In this document: positions 8,732 to 18,087 of the stretch, piece by piece
How positions within the stretch are numbered: the stretch's first letter is position 1
Layout: each line of letters opens with the position of its first letter
Source: Pirellulaceae bacterium
GTDB lineage: Bacteria > Planctomycetota > Planctomycetia > Pirellulales > Pirellulaceae
Length of the DNA stretch: 64,000 bases
Direction: 5' to 3'
Assembly (NCBI GenBank): GCA_020852965.1
Contig: JADYZV010000080.1
Span: 28,717-92,716 of the forward strand
Position numbers and translations under genes: made by a program
Notes under the pieces: model-generated
The model's database searches: none
Seen by the model: only the letters and a program-made list of their open reading frames with translations
What the model was told of the DNA's origin: nothing

Positions 8732-10321
8732 ATGGAAACTAGCGACGAAACGTGGATTGAGACGGCTTGCCAATGGCTGCAAGCGTCTGAGAGTGAACAC
8801 GCGCACGACCGCGCGACTACTGAACACGTCACCCAGGCGATCGCTGCCGCCGAGCCTCCTCAGCTAGCACACCTGGTGGACCTGCTCGTCTCGCGTATTG
8901 ATCTAGATTCGATCCACCCGTCGCGATTGCGATTGCTGATGCAAGTGCTAGCCGCACGCTTGTTGCAGTGTCTGTCAACTGCAGACGGTGAACAGCGAGA
9001 GGGTTTGCTCGATCAGCCACTCGTGAGCCCTTCGGCATTGACGGAGCTCTACCAGCGATTGAGCGAGTTGGATGGTCCAGCCGCCGCCCACGCGCTGCAA
9101 ATGTTGGCGGCCCAGCCCGACGAGGAGTCGATCGACTTGCTGGCTGGTCTGTTGGCCGAGAGCCCGCCAGTGGATTGGAAGCAAGTCGCTTTGGGGCTGA
9201 GTCCGCTGTGGAATGCAGATTCGGAAAGGTTGGCGTTCTTCTTCGAGCGACTCGATAGTGACCATTTGCATCCCGCGACCCTATCCATCCTTATCGATTT
9301 GGCCGGCTATGCGACGCGCAAGGGGAAGTTGGCCGAACATCCCTGGACCGGTCGCCAAACGAAGTTAGCCAGCTTGTTAAGCAGTGTATGTCAGCGCTTG
9401 TACTCGCTCGAACGCGAGCCGTCCAAGTTCGGTTCCGATGTGGCTGAAGTACAACGCGTGCTGGGCGACAGCGTGTCGCTCACCATTTCGTTGTGCGACG
9501 CACTCGGTTTGGTGGGCAGCGAGCACGAATCGTCTCCTGCCTTGCGACAAGCCATGCAGCTCTCTCACCGCCGCATTCAGGGCGAGGCAGCCGGTGCGCT
9601 GGCTCGGCTCGGGGTCGAGGAGGGACGCCAGCGATTGTTGGAGCTCGCTCGCGATCCAGTTGCGCGGCTGCGCGCGGTGAGCTACGCTGAAGAGCTGGGC
9701 TGCGCCGAATTGATTGATGAAGACCTGCGCCTGCCCGCCGCCCTGGCGGAAGCCGAGCTGGTGAGTTGGCTGGCGAGTGCGGAACAGTACGGTATTGCAC
9801 CGCAGCATGTCGAGCTGATCGACACGCGAACGCAGTTCTGGCCCGGTTACGAAGAGCCGCGCGACTGCTACCTGTTTCGCTATGAGTACGAACTACCGGC
9901 TGGGATGGTAAGCAACATTGGGATCGCAGGACCAGCCACCCATGCCTTCACCGTCGATCTTTCATCCCTTCCGCTGGACGACGTTTACGCCATCTTCGCT
10001 GGCTGGCAAGCCGAGCATGAAGACATCTTTGAACTCCCAATGACGGGGCTCAATGTGGCTCAACGACGTGAGGCCGATCGCCTAATCGAGAGCCTGGATG
10101 CACAGCAATTGCGCGTCGAGGAACCGGTGGCGCTCACTTTCTTTTTGGGCGAAGTGGCGCTGCTAGCGATCGTCGTGAGCGATCGTGGGCGGGGTTGTGC
10201 CATTACCGATGGCTTTGAAACGCTACATTTTGCAATCAACTCGAGCCCCACGTCTCTCACGCCGGCCAGCGTGTTGTCGCTCTACCGGGGGCGGAAGTTG
10301 TTGCGGACCTTCAACCCCTAG
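8732..10321 (+). CDS. HEAT-repeat-like protein of unknown function
   Basis: ATG at 8732 is chosen over the earlier in-frame start at 8678 because GAAGAAAG sits just upstream of it and the first 18 residues of the longer form are unlike a protein start. The protein has 529 residues and no signal peptide or membrane segment. Residues of about 20-360 are alternating Leu/Ala-rich helices in the style of HEAT/ARM repeats (LARLGVEEGRQRLLELARDP is the clearest). About 370-529 is a different, more beta-rich domain (FWPGYEEPRDCYLFRYEYEL onward) that I do not recognise. A scaffold or regulatory role is plausible but unproven. It is divergent from the helicase with two repeat elements between. Confidence 0.7.
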   Translation: METSDETWIETACQWLQASESEHAHDRATTEHVTQAIAAAEPPQLAHLVDLLVSRIDLDSIHPSRLRLLMQVLAARLLQCLSTADGEQREGLLDQPLVSPSALTELYQRLSELDGPAAAHALQMLAAQPDEESIDLLAGLLAESPPVDWKQVALGLSPLWNADSERLAFFFERLDSDHLHPATLSILIDLAGYATRKGKLAEHPWTGRQTKLASLLSSVCQRLYSLEREPSKFGSDVAEVQRVLGDSVSLTISLCDALGLVGSEHESSPALRQAMQLSHRRIQGEAAGALARLGVEEGRQRLLELARDPVARLRAVSYAEELGCAELIDEDLRLPAALAEAELVSWLASAEQYGIAPQHVELIDTRTQFWPGYEEPRDCYLFRYEYELPAGMVSNIGIAGPATHAFTVDLSSLPLDDVYAIFAGWQAEHEDIFELPMTGLNVAQRREADRLIESLDAQQLRVEEPVALTFFLGEVALLAIVVSDRGRGCAITDGFETLHFAINSSPTSLTPASVLSLYRGRKLLRTFNP

Positions 10322-10403
10322 TACACGGTGCTTAAGTGCCTAAATTTAGTCAATTTGTGAACTGCCTAACTTACACACTCGGCATAGAAGAACGATAATA
10401 GTG

Positions 10404-10471
10404 GTAGTGGACGAGCTTACGAGTCTCGGAAGAGCGCCCTGCCATGCGGACTCGGTGCCTCATCCGTTACT
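10404..10471. repeat. Palindromic repeat family P, copy 2 (core, diverged)
   Basis: Left arm GTAGTGGACGAGCTTACGAG, right arm beginning GGACTCGGTGCCTCATCCGT. This is the most diverged copy; the arms still pair over most of their length. Confidence 0.7.
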
Positions 10472-10500
10472 CCAAGTTGCAAGCCTGGAGGAACCGCACA

Positions 10501-10571
10501 GCGTCGTCGAATTAAGCGTCGTCGAATTAAGCGTCGTCGAATTAAACGTTGTCGAATTATTCGTTGCTGAA
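10501..10571. repeat. 15-bp tandem repeat
   Basis: Four units of GCGTCGTCGAATTAA plus a partial fifth; units 4 and 5 have several changes. The repeat lies just upstream of the next gene. Its period is a multiple of three and the open frame across it reads SVVEL repeatedly, but nothing else suggests that frame is translated. Confidence 0.85.
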
Positions 10572-10602
10572 ACAAGCTACCAACAAGTTACCAAATGGAC
10601 CG

Positions 10603-11091
10603 ATGGACGAAATGAGCCTCGAGCGACCTGACAACCCGAATGACTCTTGGGAGCCTTGCCCGCCAGGAATGCTGACTCAAATGGCTCAGCATGCGGGGCG
10701 TCGGCACATGCTCCATCGCTCGTTGACGATTGCCGGAGCGGCTGTGGGTGGGACTGCCTGCGTGTTTCTATTGCTAGGCAGCCTGGGCTGGCTGGGGCTG
10801 AGCTCGGTATCTCCATCGGGCGCATCACCATTGGAATTGAACCGTGGCGTCTCAAGCGGCCGCCTTAGTTATTCTTGCCGCGATGCGATCGAGGTGCGAG
10901 ATCGCGTTTTGTTAGGCAGCGCTCGGCCAGAAGTTCAAACAGCCGTGCGTGAACATCTGGCGCATTGCCCGCATTGCCAAGCCGCCTATCGGCAACGAGC
11001 TCAAGAGCTGAAGGTAGAATACACGGTGCTGGTTCTACCTCATTCGCCGACAGCAACTTTTCCTTCTTTGGTTACCGTCGCCAGGCGGTAG
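10603..11091 (+). CDS. Single-pass membrane protein with HxxxCxxC zinc-finger motif
   Basis: About 162 residues from ATG 10603; ATG 10612 is equally possible. A hydrophobic segment (LTIAGAAVGGTACVFLLLGSL) lies at about residues 41-61. The C-terminal half has a Cys (YSCRDAIE) and HLAHCPHCQAAY, an H-x3-C-x2-C arrangement of the kind found in anti-sigma-factor zinc fingers (ZAS). In anti-sigma factors the finger usually precedes the membrane segment; here it follows, so a classical anti-sigma factor is unlikely and no sigma gene is adjacent. Function unknown. Confidence 0.6.
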   Translation: MDEMSLERPDNPNDSWEPCPPGMLTQMAQHAGRRHMLHRSLTIAGAAVGGTACVFLLLGSLGWLGLSSVSPSGASPLELNRGVSSGRLSYSCRDAIEVRDRVLLGSARPEVQTAVREHLAHCPHCQAAYRQRAQELKVEYTVLVLPHSPTATFPSLVTVARR

Positions 11092-11221
11092 ACTTCTGCG
11101 ATCTGGCGAACGCAGCTACGCTGTGCTGCGGTTGCGCCCATCTCCGCTCCTGTTGGCAGCGGTCGCTGTTTGCTACAATTCGTCTTCTCAACAAGTAGAC
11201 GCAATTTCGGGGGAAGCAACG

Positions 11222-12136
11222 TTGGCTAGCATTCGCATTGGTACTCGTGGAAGCCAGTTGGCTCGATGGCAAGCGGAGTGGGTTGCCGCAGAGTTGACTC
11301 GTCACGGTCACGCAGTCGAGCTAGTTACGATTGCAACGCGAGGTGATATCTCCACCGCTTCGCTTCGCGACGTGGGTGGGCAGGGGCTGTTTACCAAAGA
11401 GATCCAGCGTGCAGTTCTCTCCGAGCAAGTCGACTTGGCCGTCCACAGCCTGAAGGATTTGCCGACACTTCCCATCGACGGACTCGTTCTGGCTGCTGTG
11501 CCACCACGCGAGACTACGGCCGATTGTTTGCTCAGCCGTTCAAACGGCGGCTTCGAACAACTTCCTGCCGGAGCGACGATTGGGACGGGAAGTTCGCGGC
11601 GCGGTGCTCAGCTATTGGCCTGGAGGCCCGATGTGGTGATCGCCGACATCCGCGGAAATGTCGAATCGCGCATTCGTAAGATGCACGAAGGCCAATTCGA
11701 TGCGATCATCTTGGCTGCGGCTGGACTTACCCGCTTGCAGTTGACCGAACAGGTGACTCAAACGCTCCCGCAGTCGAGAATTCTGCCTGCGATTGGCCAA
11801 GGCGCTCTCGGGCTGGAGTGCCGCCATGAGGATACTCAGACTCGCACGGCCGTCGAGCTCCTCAACTGCCCAAACAGCTTTGCTGCGGTTGCTGCCGAGC
11901 GATCGCTTCTCTTGAGCTTGTTGGCTGGCTGCCTGGCGCCTGTGGCCGGCTTAGGGCAAGTTACCGAGAGTGGAGAGTTGGAATTGACGGCGGGGGTCTT
12001 CTCGGTCGATGGGAAACGCGAAGTGCGTGGCAAGCTGCGTGGAGCTCCGTCAGATGCTATAAAAATTGGTGCCGCGTTAGCGGACGAGTTGAAACGGCAG
12101 GGGGCCGCCGAGTTGATCAGCGCCGCACGACCTTAA
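11222..12136 (+). CDS. hemC: Porphobilinogen deaminase (hydroxymethylbilane synthase)
   Basis: The cytoplasmic enzyme joins four porphobilinogen units into hydroxymethylbilane in haem synthesis. A TTG start at 11222 is chosen: GGGGGAAG lies at the right distance upstream, and the protein then opens LASIRIGTRGSQLARWQA, the usual start of HemC. The open frame continues upstream to 11123, but those 33 residues are not family-like. Length is 304 residues, normal for the family. Visible motifs are LKDLPT (substrate binding), GTGSSRRGAQL, DIRGNVESRI, and the dipyrromethane cofactor cysteine in LLAGCLAPVAG at about 240. No other hem gene is adjacent. Confidence 0.93.
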   Translation: MASIRIGTRGSQLARWQAEWVAAELTRHGHAVELVTIATRGDISTASLRDVGGQGLFTKEIQRAVLSEQVDLAVHSLKDLPTLPIDGLVLAAVPPRETTADCLLSRSNGGFEQLPAGATIGTGSSRRGAQLLAWRPDVVIADIRGNVESRIRKMHEGQFDAIILAAAGLTRLQLTEQVTQTLPQSRILPAIGQGALGLECRHEDTQTRTAVELLNCPNSFAAVAAERSLLLSLLAGCLAPVAGLGQVTESGELELTAGVFSVDGKREVRGKLRGAPSDAIKIGAALADELKRQGAAELISAARP

Positions 12137-12296
12137 CTCGATTTTTCATAAACCGCAGCGCCAGCCAAAACGTTTGAGCCCGAATTGAATATCAAACAGG
12201 TGAAATACCTTGGTTTTTCGCAACCCAATTCGCAGTCGAGCCAAACGCCCTTGCTGACGCGGCGGGCTACGATTCGAAACAGGAAACCTATCGCAG

Positions 12297-13097
12297 ATGC
12301 TTCAAGAACCTGGCGCAAGCGCCTACGACTTACACTTCAATTGCTTCGGCTTCCCTGTGCGCGTCGCGTGGGGCTTCTGGGTCGTGGCAGCTATCTTGGG
12401 CTGGGGTTGGAGCGGCATGCTAGATGATGCTGCCGTCAGACTGAATAGCGATAGTCCTGGTGCGCCGGTGCTGCTGTTGGTGTGGATCGCCGCGCTGTGG
12501 TTATCGATTTTAATTCACGAGTTGGGACATGCATTTGCGATGCGTTTCTACGGTATTCGCAGCCGAATTGTACTCTATCATTTCGGCGGCTTGGCGATAT
12601 CCGATTCGTTTGGCGCTTGGGATGGAGCCCGGCGGGGACGCATTGGACCGGGCGAGCAAATCGTGATCTCGCTGGCGGGACCCGTTGCCCAATTGGCGCT
12701 AGCGCTCGTCGTATGGTTGATTGGCTTGCAGGTCGGTGTGCGCATGGAGTTGAGTGGTTGGATCGATAGTATCATCGGCAGTGAAATGGCTGAGCGAGAA
12801 TTCCCCAAGTCGATGATGCTCTACGCGTTGTTCGATGCTATTCTTTATCCGAGTACGGCGTGGGCCATTTTGAATCTCGCTCCGATACTGCCACTCGATG
12901 GTGGTCAAGTGATGCGTAGCGGTTTGATGCTCTCTCGCGCTCACGATCCGATGCGTGTGGCGCATATCGTATCGATCGGTGCTGGCGTCTTGCTGGGCAT
13001 CTACTTTATGCAAAACGGAGAAATGTTTGGCTTGATGTTTTTTCTGTTCGCCGCCAGCAACTGGCAAGCGATGCAGTATGGATCGCGTGGGTATTGA
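12297..13097 (+). CDS. Site-2-protease-type membrane metallopeptidase (M50)
   Basis: A 266-residue polytopic membrane protein. HELGHAF at about 74-80 is the HExxH zinc-binding motif within a hydrophobic helix, and NLAPILPLDGGQV at about 195-207 supplies the third zinc ligand, Asp, in the NxxPxxPLDGG signature of M50 peptidases. Such enzymes cut membrane-bound regulators or other substrates inside the bilayer. It lacks the PDZ and CBS domains of RseP or SpoIVFB-CBS types, so it is a minimal member. ATG 12297 has AGGAAACC upstream. It follows hemC by 160 bases in the same direction. Confidence 0.88.
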   Translation: MLQEPGASAYDLHFNCFGFPVRVAWGFWVVAAILGWGWSGMLDDAAVRLNSDSPGAPVLLLVWIAALWLSILIHELGHAFAMRFYGIRSRIVLYHFGGLAISDSFGAWDGARRGRIGPGEQIVISLAGPVAQLALALVVWLIGLQVGVRMELSGWIDSIIGSEMAEREFPKSMMLYALFDAILYPSTAWAILNLAPILPLDGGQVMRSGLMLSRAHDPMRVAHIVSIGAGVLLGIYFMQNGEMFGLMFFLFAASNWQAMQYGSRGY

Positions 13098-13413
13098 TTC
13101 GTCAGCGAGCTGAGCGGGATACATTTCGTAGCTCACTTCTTTTGCTGTCGAAGACAACCGCTGTTAAAAAAATGTTGAAAATATGTTTAAAAGTTGTCAG
13201 AAACATATTGCATTGTTTTCAAAGATTCGTACAAATAGGTTTCATAGGACGTAGGTGATCTCCATTGACTTGGGTCGATTGACGCGGTGGCCACTGCGAG
13301 GACCTGAGGGGGTGGTGATTTTCTCGATTCGGAAAAGGCTCGACGCTAGCATGTGGCTGTTGTCGTCAACTTATGGGTCTTTTCCATGTTTCCGTTTAGC
13401 GGAGGAATAGAAC
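13098..13413. other. AT-rich spacer upstream of the KA-rich protein
   Basis: No gene is seen. The first 150 bases are clearly AT-rich compared with neighbours and probably contain the promoter of the small gene at 13414, but no sigma-70 hexamer pair stands out. Confidence 0.4.
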
Positions 13414-13563
13414 GTGGCGAAGAAGAAAGCTGCTACCAAGAAGAAGGTAGCTAAGAAGGCTGCAGCTAAGAAGGCTGCTCCTAAGAAGTCGGCTAAGAAG
13501 GCTGCCAAGAAGGCGTCTCCTAAGAAGAAGGCCGCCAAGAAGAAGACTGCCAAGAAGAAGTAG
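13414..13563 (+). CDS. Lysine/alanine-rich histone H1-like mini-protein
   Basis: GTG start at 13414 with GGAGGAA six bases upstream, a near-perfect ribosome-binding site; 49 codons, then TAG TAG. The protein is almost only Lys and Ala with a few Pro, Thr, Ser and Val, built on AKKA/KKAA units. It resembles the C-terminal tail of eukaryotic histone H1 and bacterial H1-like proteins such as HctA/AlgP tails, which bind DNA non-specifically. It is too short for most gene finders. A strong terminator follows at 13622. A role in nucleoid compaction is inferred from composition only. Confidence 0.8.
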   Translation: MAKKKAATKKKVAKKAAAKKAAPKKSAKKAAKKASPKKKAAKKKTAKKK

Positions 13564-13621
13564 TAGTGACGTATCACTAACTTCCGGCAACGACACACGC
13601 TTTCTCACGAAAGCCAATCCA

Positions 13622-13655
13622 ACCGCCTTCGGTATATCATTGAAGGCGGTTTTTT
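13622..13655 (+). terminator. Rho-independent terminator of the KA-rich gene
   Basis: ACCGCCTTC, an 11-base loop, GAAGGCGGT, then TTTTTTCG. This is a textbook stem followed by a T run, 58 bases after the stop codon. Confidence 0.9.
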
Positions 13656-13675
13656 CGTGTCGTCTCTCAGCGTAG

Positions 13676-13694
13676 CTCGGTGGTCCCCACCGAG
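13676..13694. repeat. Short perfect hairpin
   Basis: CTCGGTGG, three-base loop, CCACCGAG. It has no T run on either side. It lies between convergent genes and may be a small dispersed palindrome or an RNA 3' structure. Confidence 0.5.
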
Positions 13695-13945
13695 TGTCGG
13701 AGAATCGCGTTGGGGGACAAGGTAGTTGAGCCATAAGCTACTTCAGGCAAAGCACTTACGGAAATGGGCTTCAGCGGCGACGACTTTTCTGAATCCCCCT
13801 CCGCTGCGGCAGTGATGAGCATAAAGCTTTTGCTGTCGAAAGCTTTCTCACAAAAATTCTCTTATAGAAATTTGCCAGTTTTCAATGCCGGCATCTAACC
13901 TTCTCGGGTGCCCATTCGGAATTCTGGCGCCCCAATCGCCGTGGT

Positions 13946-16129
13946 CTAATCCATGCTGGCCAATACCATCGACTGCATTACCTGCTCGGCCAGCACACAG
14001 GGTTGACTGCCGGCGGCAATGCGAATCTGCATTTGAACCGACCATTTCCCTTCATGGTCTCCTTGGACCAGCCAGTGTGGCATGACACACACCGATTGGT
14101 GAACCAGTTCAAAACCCGCTTCGCTCTGACTTACCGTCTCGATCGGGAAGGTCCACAAACCAGCAGGGCGACTGAGGCCAATGAGCACATCGAGCCCCTG
14201 CCATTGGTCGAGCAGGCCCAGGTGTTGCGTGTCGTGCAGATCGAGTTGTGTTCCCAGGTGTCCCAGCGACTGCGCGCTGGCGTTGTAAAAAAACCGATCG
14301 TCCGCCGCGGATGGCATGCCGGCGAAATTCCACTCCAGCGCCAAGTGCAAACTTCGATTGCGGGGCAAGCCTTCGAGCAGATAGACCATCTGCAAAAGTG
14401 GTTTGCCCGATTCGATCGTGATAGCCTTGGTCAAGCGGATGGGGATACCCCAAGCGTTGCCATCGCGGCTGAGTTGCAACTGGACCTTGCTGGCTGCACG
14501 GCGCAGTTTGGCTTCGAAGGGCTGTGCGACGAAGTCACCGCGCTCGAGGGCTGTTCCTTCCGCGACGGATTCTCGCGATACGTCGTTGTCATAGAAGTGT
14601 TCGAGGAAACTCTTACGTGGAAAACTATCGTATTGCAATCGCTTATCCAAGCCGGCTTGTTTGAAAACAACGCGATCGTGAATACTTGCCACTTCTCCTT
14701 CCGGTTGCACACTACCTTGTAGCACCTTGCGATGATAGGCTTCTGGTCGACGCTGCAGCGTTGCCAGCAGGTTGTGCTGGATCGAGCGCACGTCGAGCTC
14801 ATAGATCATCCCACCTTGAGACGGGGCGACGTAGGCGATCATCTGCTCGTTGGCCAACCGCACTTCGGGGCGGAGGTCGAAGTTAAAGTCATCGCTGACC
14901 GCTTCGACCCAACTCCCACGGCCATGCTCGAGATAGTCGAGTTTATTATCTGCAGCAATCAGCTCGCGATAGATCGCATTGCGCAAGTGCGGCAGGTAAA
15001 TGCCGCCGAAAGCACCATGCCAGTATGGGCAATTACACTGCCCACGATACAGGTGGTCTTCCACTTCACCTAGCAGTTCGCCATCGCCGCAGGTGCGACG
15101 CGCTGCTTCGAGCCGCTTGCTGACTTGCATCATACGCGCGTACATTTCGTTGGCTTCGGCGTAACGTACTTTGAAGTTGCGCCAGTTTCCACCGCGTATA
15201 AACTGCGAGATTTCGTTCCAGCGCGGATGGTGATGCAATTCATGGGTGACGTCGCTATGCAGTTCCTGACGCTCGGCAGGTAGGGCCCATTCGGTCATTT
15301 CCCGGTAGCTACAGTCGGGCAAATAGACTTTGCCCAGCGGCGCTTGCTCTCGCGTGGCCTGGTCGAGCGTGCAGGTGATCAACCATTGTTGATTGGCAAC
15401 CAGCAAGTCGAAGAAGGACCGGAGCCAACCGCGATCGTAGACATGGACTTTGGTGTCTGGCCAAGTGCCAAATTTCTCGCCGTCGTCACCGAAAACCAAG
15501 GTTGCTCCCGTGTGCTGTTCAGCAATTTGCCGCGCGTAGTCGATCGTTTCCTGGGGAGGAGCAAACGGGAGTAGGTAACGCAGCAGCTCGCTACCAGGAA
15601 AAACTCGCAGCAAATTCCCATCTTCTTCCGTCAAATAGCTTCCGAGCAATTGCTCGTCGCTCCAGCCAGCGGCCTTGAAATGGAAGTCATCGAGCACGGT
15701 GTAAGCAATGCCGGCTTTGTAGATGTCGGTCGTCAGAGCACTTTCCCACACCCGTTCAGGCATCCACATGCCACGTACATTGGTGCTAAAGAGCTCGTTC
15801 AAGTAGTGTGAATAGGCGCGAATCTGCCCGATGCGGTCGCGGCTGGGGAGCATCGTCAGGATGGGCTCGTAGAACGGCCCCCCGATGATTTCAACCCGCT
15901 CGGCAGCCACCAGTGTCTTGATCCGCTCGATGTATTCCGGGTGGTTCTGCACTAGCCATTGTATCAGCGGCCCCGATGTATGCAGCGAAATGCTCAGGTC
16001 GGTATAGTCTTCGAAGACATCGAGAAAGGGTAGGTAGCTGTCATGATAGGCCTGCTCAATGACACCATCGAAGTTGCCAATTGGCTGGTGATTGTGGAGT
16101 ACCAAACAAAGGCGGACAGTTTCACTCAT
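13946..16129 (-). CDS. Glycoside hydrolase family 57 (alpha-amylase / 4-alpha-glucanotransferase type)
   Basis: 727 residues from ATG 16129; an upstream in-frame start gives 19 more residues without family likeness. The N-terminal (beta/alpha)7 barrel shows the GH57 motifs: HNHQP (12-16), GGPFYEP (83-89), WMPERVWE (122-129, whose first Glu should be the nucleophile) and GDDGEKFG (214-221, carrying the acid/base Asp). The C-terminal 450 residues match the beta-rich DUF1925/1926-like part of Thermococcus 4-alpha-glucanotransferase. It acts on alpha-1,4-glucans, probably intracellular glycogen since no signal peptide is seen. glgA lies in the same window, 15 kb away. The exact reaction, hydrolysis or transfer, cannot be told from sequence. 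Confidence 0.88.
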   Translation of the reverse strand: MSETVRLCLVLHNHQPIGNFDGVIEQAYHDSYLPFLDVFEDYTDLSISLHTSGPLIQWLVQNHPEYIERIKTLVAAERVEIIGGPFYEPILTMLPSRDRIGQIRAYSHYLNELFSTNVRGMWMPERVWESALTTDIYKAGIAYTVLDDFHFKAAGWSDEQLLGSYLTEEDGNLLRVFPGSELLRYLLPFAPPQETIDYARQIAEQHTGATLVFGDDGEKFGTWPDTKVHVYDRGWLRSFFDLLVANQQWLITCTLDQATREQAPLGKVYLPDCSYREMTEWALPAERQELHSDVTHELHHHPRWNEISQFIRGGNWRNFKVRYAEANEMYARMMQVSKRLEAARRTCGDGELLGEVEDHLYRGQCNCPYWHGAFGGIYLPHLRNAIYRELIAADNKLDYLEHGRGSWVEAVSDDFNFDLRPEVRLANEQMIAYVAPSQGGMIYELDVRSIQHNLLATLQRRPEAYHRKVLQGSVQPEGEVASIHDRVVFKQAGLDKRLQYDSFPRKSFLEHFYDNDVSRESVAEGTALERGDFVAQPFEAKLRRAASKVQLQLSRDGNAWGIPIRLTKAITIESGKPLLQMVYLLEGLPRNRSLHLALEWNFAGMPSAADDRFFYNASAQSLGHLGTQLDLHDTQHLGLLDQWQGLDVLIGLSRPAGLWTFPIETVSQSEAGFELVHQSVCVMPHWLVQGDHEGKWSVQMQIRIAAGSQPCVLAEQVMQSMVLASMD

Positions 16130-16272
16130 GGCGTTTTCTTGGGCTGTGGAGTGGAAAAAGAAGCGGATTTCGAAGCTGGGCGTCACAACATGACATCCTC
16201 CCTATTATCGGACTGATCGTCACAATGTGAACAGTCAATCTTTGCAGGTTTTGTGATGTCGAGTGGCTGACC

Positions 16273-16401
16273 AGTGCTCTGTCCACATTCGAGTTTAGGG
16301 TCGTGGACGAGGCCCGCGAGTCCGTTTGAATCGCAATACGTTCGGGACTCGCCACCTCGTCCACTACAACCACCCTCCAAATTTGATGCGGGCAAGGTGC
16401 T
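16273..16401. repeat. Palindromic repeat family P, copy 3 (full length)
   Basis: Core arms GTGGACGAGGCCCGCGAGTC and GGACTCGCCACCTCGTCCAC are nested in outer arms: AGTGCTCTGTCCACATT on the left and a GATGCGGGCAAGGTGCT complement on the right. Its middle, TCGCAATACGTTCGGGACTC, is shared with copy 6 at 57200, showing common descent. Confidence 0.85.
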
Positions 16402-16498
16402 AGAACGAAAAGCGGTATTGCGTTGCAAGTGAATCGGGCTATCTTTTGCAAAATCAAACGTTTGGCCTGATCCAACCCTATGCAAGCGGATTCCGCCC

Positions 16499-17956
16499 AT
16501 GCTCACTGCCGCCGTGCTCGGATATCTCTTGTTCACGATATGCATTGGAGTGTACGCATCGAGCCGCGTGCATGGGGCCAAGGATTTCATGGTAGCTGGG
16601 AGATCGCTGCCTCTATACATGAACTTTACTTGCGTGTTTGCCACTTGGTTTGGGGCCGAAACGGTACTGTCGGTCTCGGCGACGTTCGCCCGAGACGGTC
16701 TACAGGCCATTCCTGGGGATCCGTTCGGTTTCTCGCTGTGCCTTGTGTTCGTCGCCCTATTCTTCGCGCGTGCCTTCTATCGAATGGATCTACTGACCAT
16801 CGGCGATTTCTACCGCAGGCGCTACGGTAAGTCGGTGGAAGTCTTCACGTCGATGGTCATCACGATCTCTTATCTTGGCTGGGCGGCCGCGCAGTTGACC
16901 GCTCTGGGCTTAGTACTGTCTGTATTGGGGCAGAGTGCGGGGCACGAATGGCTAACACTCGATCGCTGCATCGTCATCGGAGCGATTGTGGTTATGTTCT
17001 ATACCGTAGTGGGGGGGATGTGGTCGGTCGCCTTGACCGACATGATTCAAACCGTCGTGATCATCATTGGCCTAGTCATCATCGCAGCCCTGTTGGCCGG
17101 TATGGCGGGGAGCGACGGTAGCGTCTCCAGTGGTGTGGCCAAGGTCTACCAGTCGGCAAGTGAAAATGGGCGACTGCAACTGTTCCCCAGTGGGGGGCTC
17201 AGGACGTGGCTAGTGTTCGTTGCTGGTCTGCTGACCGCTGCTCTCGGCTCGATCCCTCAGCAAGACGTTTTTCAAAGAGTGACCAGCGCCAAAGATGAGC
17301 GCACGGCTGTTATCGGCACACTGCTCGGCGGTGGGTTTTATTTTCTTTTTGCCTTCGTGCCGATGTTCATCGCCTACTCGGCTATCGTCATCGATCCCAG
17401 CTACCTCGATATTTTCAATCAAGCCGATGAGCGCGAAATGCAGCGGATCTTGCCCACTCTGATCCTGGACAAAACGCCCCTATGGGCACAAGCGATTTTC
17501 TTTGGTGCCTTGGTATCAGCGATTCTCTCGACGGCCAGCGGTACTCTGCTGGCCCCAGCCAGTCTGTTTGTCGAAAATGTCCTGCGTCCCTTCGCCCCGC
17601 GACTCAATGAGAAAAACATGCTGGGGGTATTACGAATCGTCCTGGTGGTGTTTGCCGTGTGCGCCACGCTACAAGCACTCAGCAACAATTCAACCATGTA
17701 CGACATGGTACAAGGTGCGTATAGCATCGTTCTCGTCGGTGCTTTTGTCCCCTTGGCACTGGGGGTCTACTGGCGCCCCGCTTCCACGCAAGGAGCCGTG
17801 CTATCGATCCTAGCCGGGACGGGTGTGTGGCTAGTGGTTCTGTTCGCCCTTCCTGATTTCATCGTTCCTGCCCAGCTATGCGGTCTTGCGGCCAGTCTGC
17901 TCGGCATGGTCATTGGAAGTTTGATCCCCCAGTTTCCTTCCCGTAAAACTCCGTAG
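16499..17956 (+). CDS. Sodium:solute symporter (SSS family)
   Basis: A 485-residue inner-membrane protein with about 13 hydrophobic segments throughout. The early sequence GAKDFMVAGRSLPLYMNFTCVFATWFGAETVLS carries the family's 'AGR' loop and the unwound first core helix; GGMWSVALTDMIQTVVI and SIPQQDVFQRVTSAKDE are also typical of SSS transporters. It uses the sodium gradient to import a small solute; the family spans sugars, amino acids, proline, pantothenate and carboxylates, and the substrate cannot be assigned. It stands alone between two family P repeats. The ATG has no strong ribosome-binding site. Confidence 0.88.
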   Translation: MLTAAVLGYLLFTICIGVYASSRVHGAKDFMVAGRSLPLYMNFTCVFATWFGAETVLSVSATFARDGLQAIPGDPFGFSLCLVFVALFFARAFYRMDLLTIGDFYRRRYGKSVEVFTSMVITISYLGWAAAQLTALGLVLSVLGQSAGHEWLTLDRCIVIGAIVVMFYTVVGGMWSVALTDMIQTVVIIIGLVIIAALLAGMAGSDGSVSSGVAKVYQSASENGRLQLFPSGGLRTWLVFVAGLLTAALGSIPQQDVFQRVTSAKDERTAVIGTLLGGGFYFLFAFVPMFIAYSAIVIDPSYLDIFNQADEREMQRILPTLILDKTPLWAQAIFFGALVSAILSTASGTLLAPASLFVENVLRPFAPRLNEKNMLGVLRIVLVVFAVCATLQALSNNSTMYDMVQGAYSIVLVGAFVPLALGVYWRPASTQGAVLSILAGTGVWLVVLFALPDFIVPAQLCGLAASLLGMVIGSLIPQFPSRKTP

Positions 17957-18019
17957 CCACGTCGCCGGACGGTGGGGGATGCGGATTGGCAATCGCCGCT
18001 GCGTTGAAAATAGAAAACT

Positions 18020-18086
18020 GTAGTGGTCGACGTTTCGAGTCCCTGACCCGTTCCGAATCAAACGGACTCGTTACCTCGTCCACTAC
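18020..18086. repeat. Palindromic repeat family P, copy 4 (inverted orientation)
   Basis: GTAGTGGTCGACGTTTCGAG and ACGGACTCGTTACCTCGTCC form the arms. The reverse complement aligns with copies 3 and 6 through the middle (GTTTGATTCG), so this copy is flipped. It ends one base before the stop codon of the adjacent minus-strand gene and could act as its terminator. Confidence 0.8.
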
Positions 18087-18087
18087 C

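Noticed and set aside
10401..10631. 76-codon frame with SVVEL repeats
   Set aside because: It begins inside a family P palindrome and is mostly the 15-bp tandem repeat; no ribosome-binding site.
10603..11091. Anti-sigma factor
   Set aside because: The HxxxCxxC motif follows the membrane helix, opposite to the usual order, and no sigma-factor gene is adjacent.
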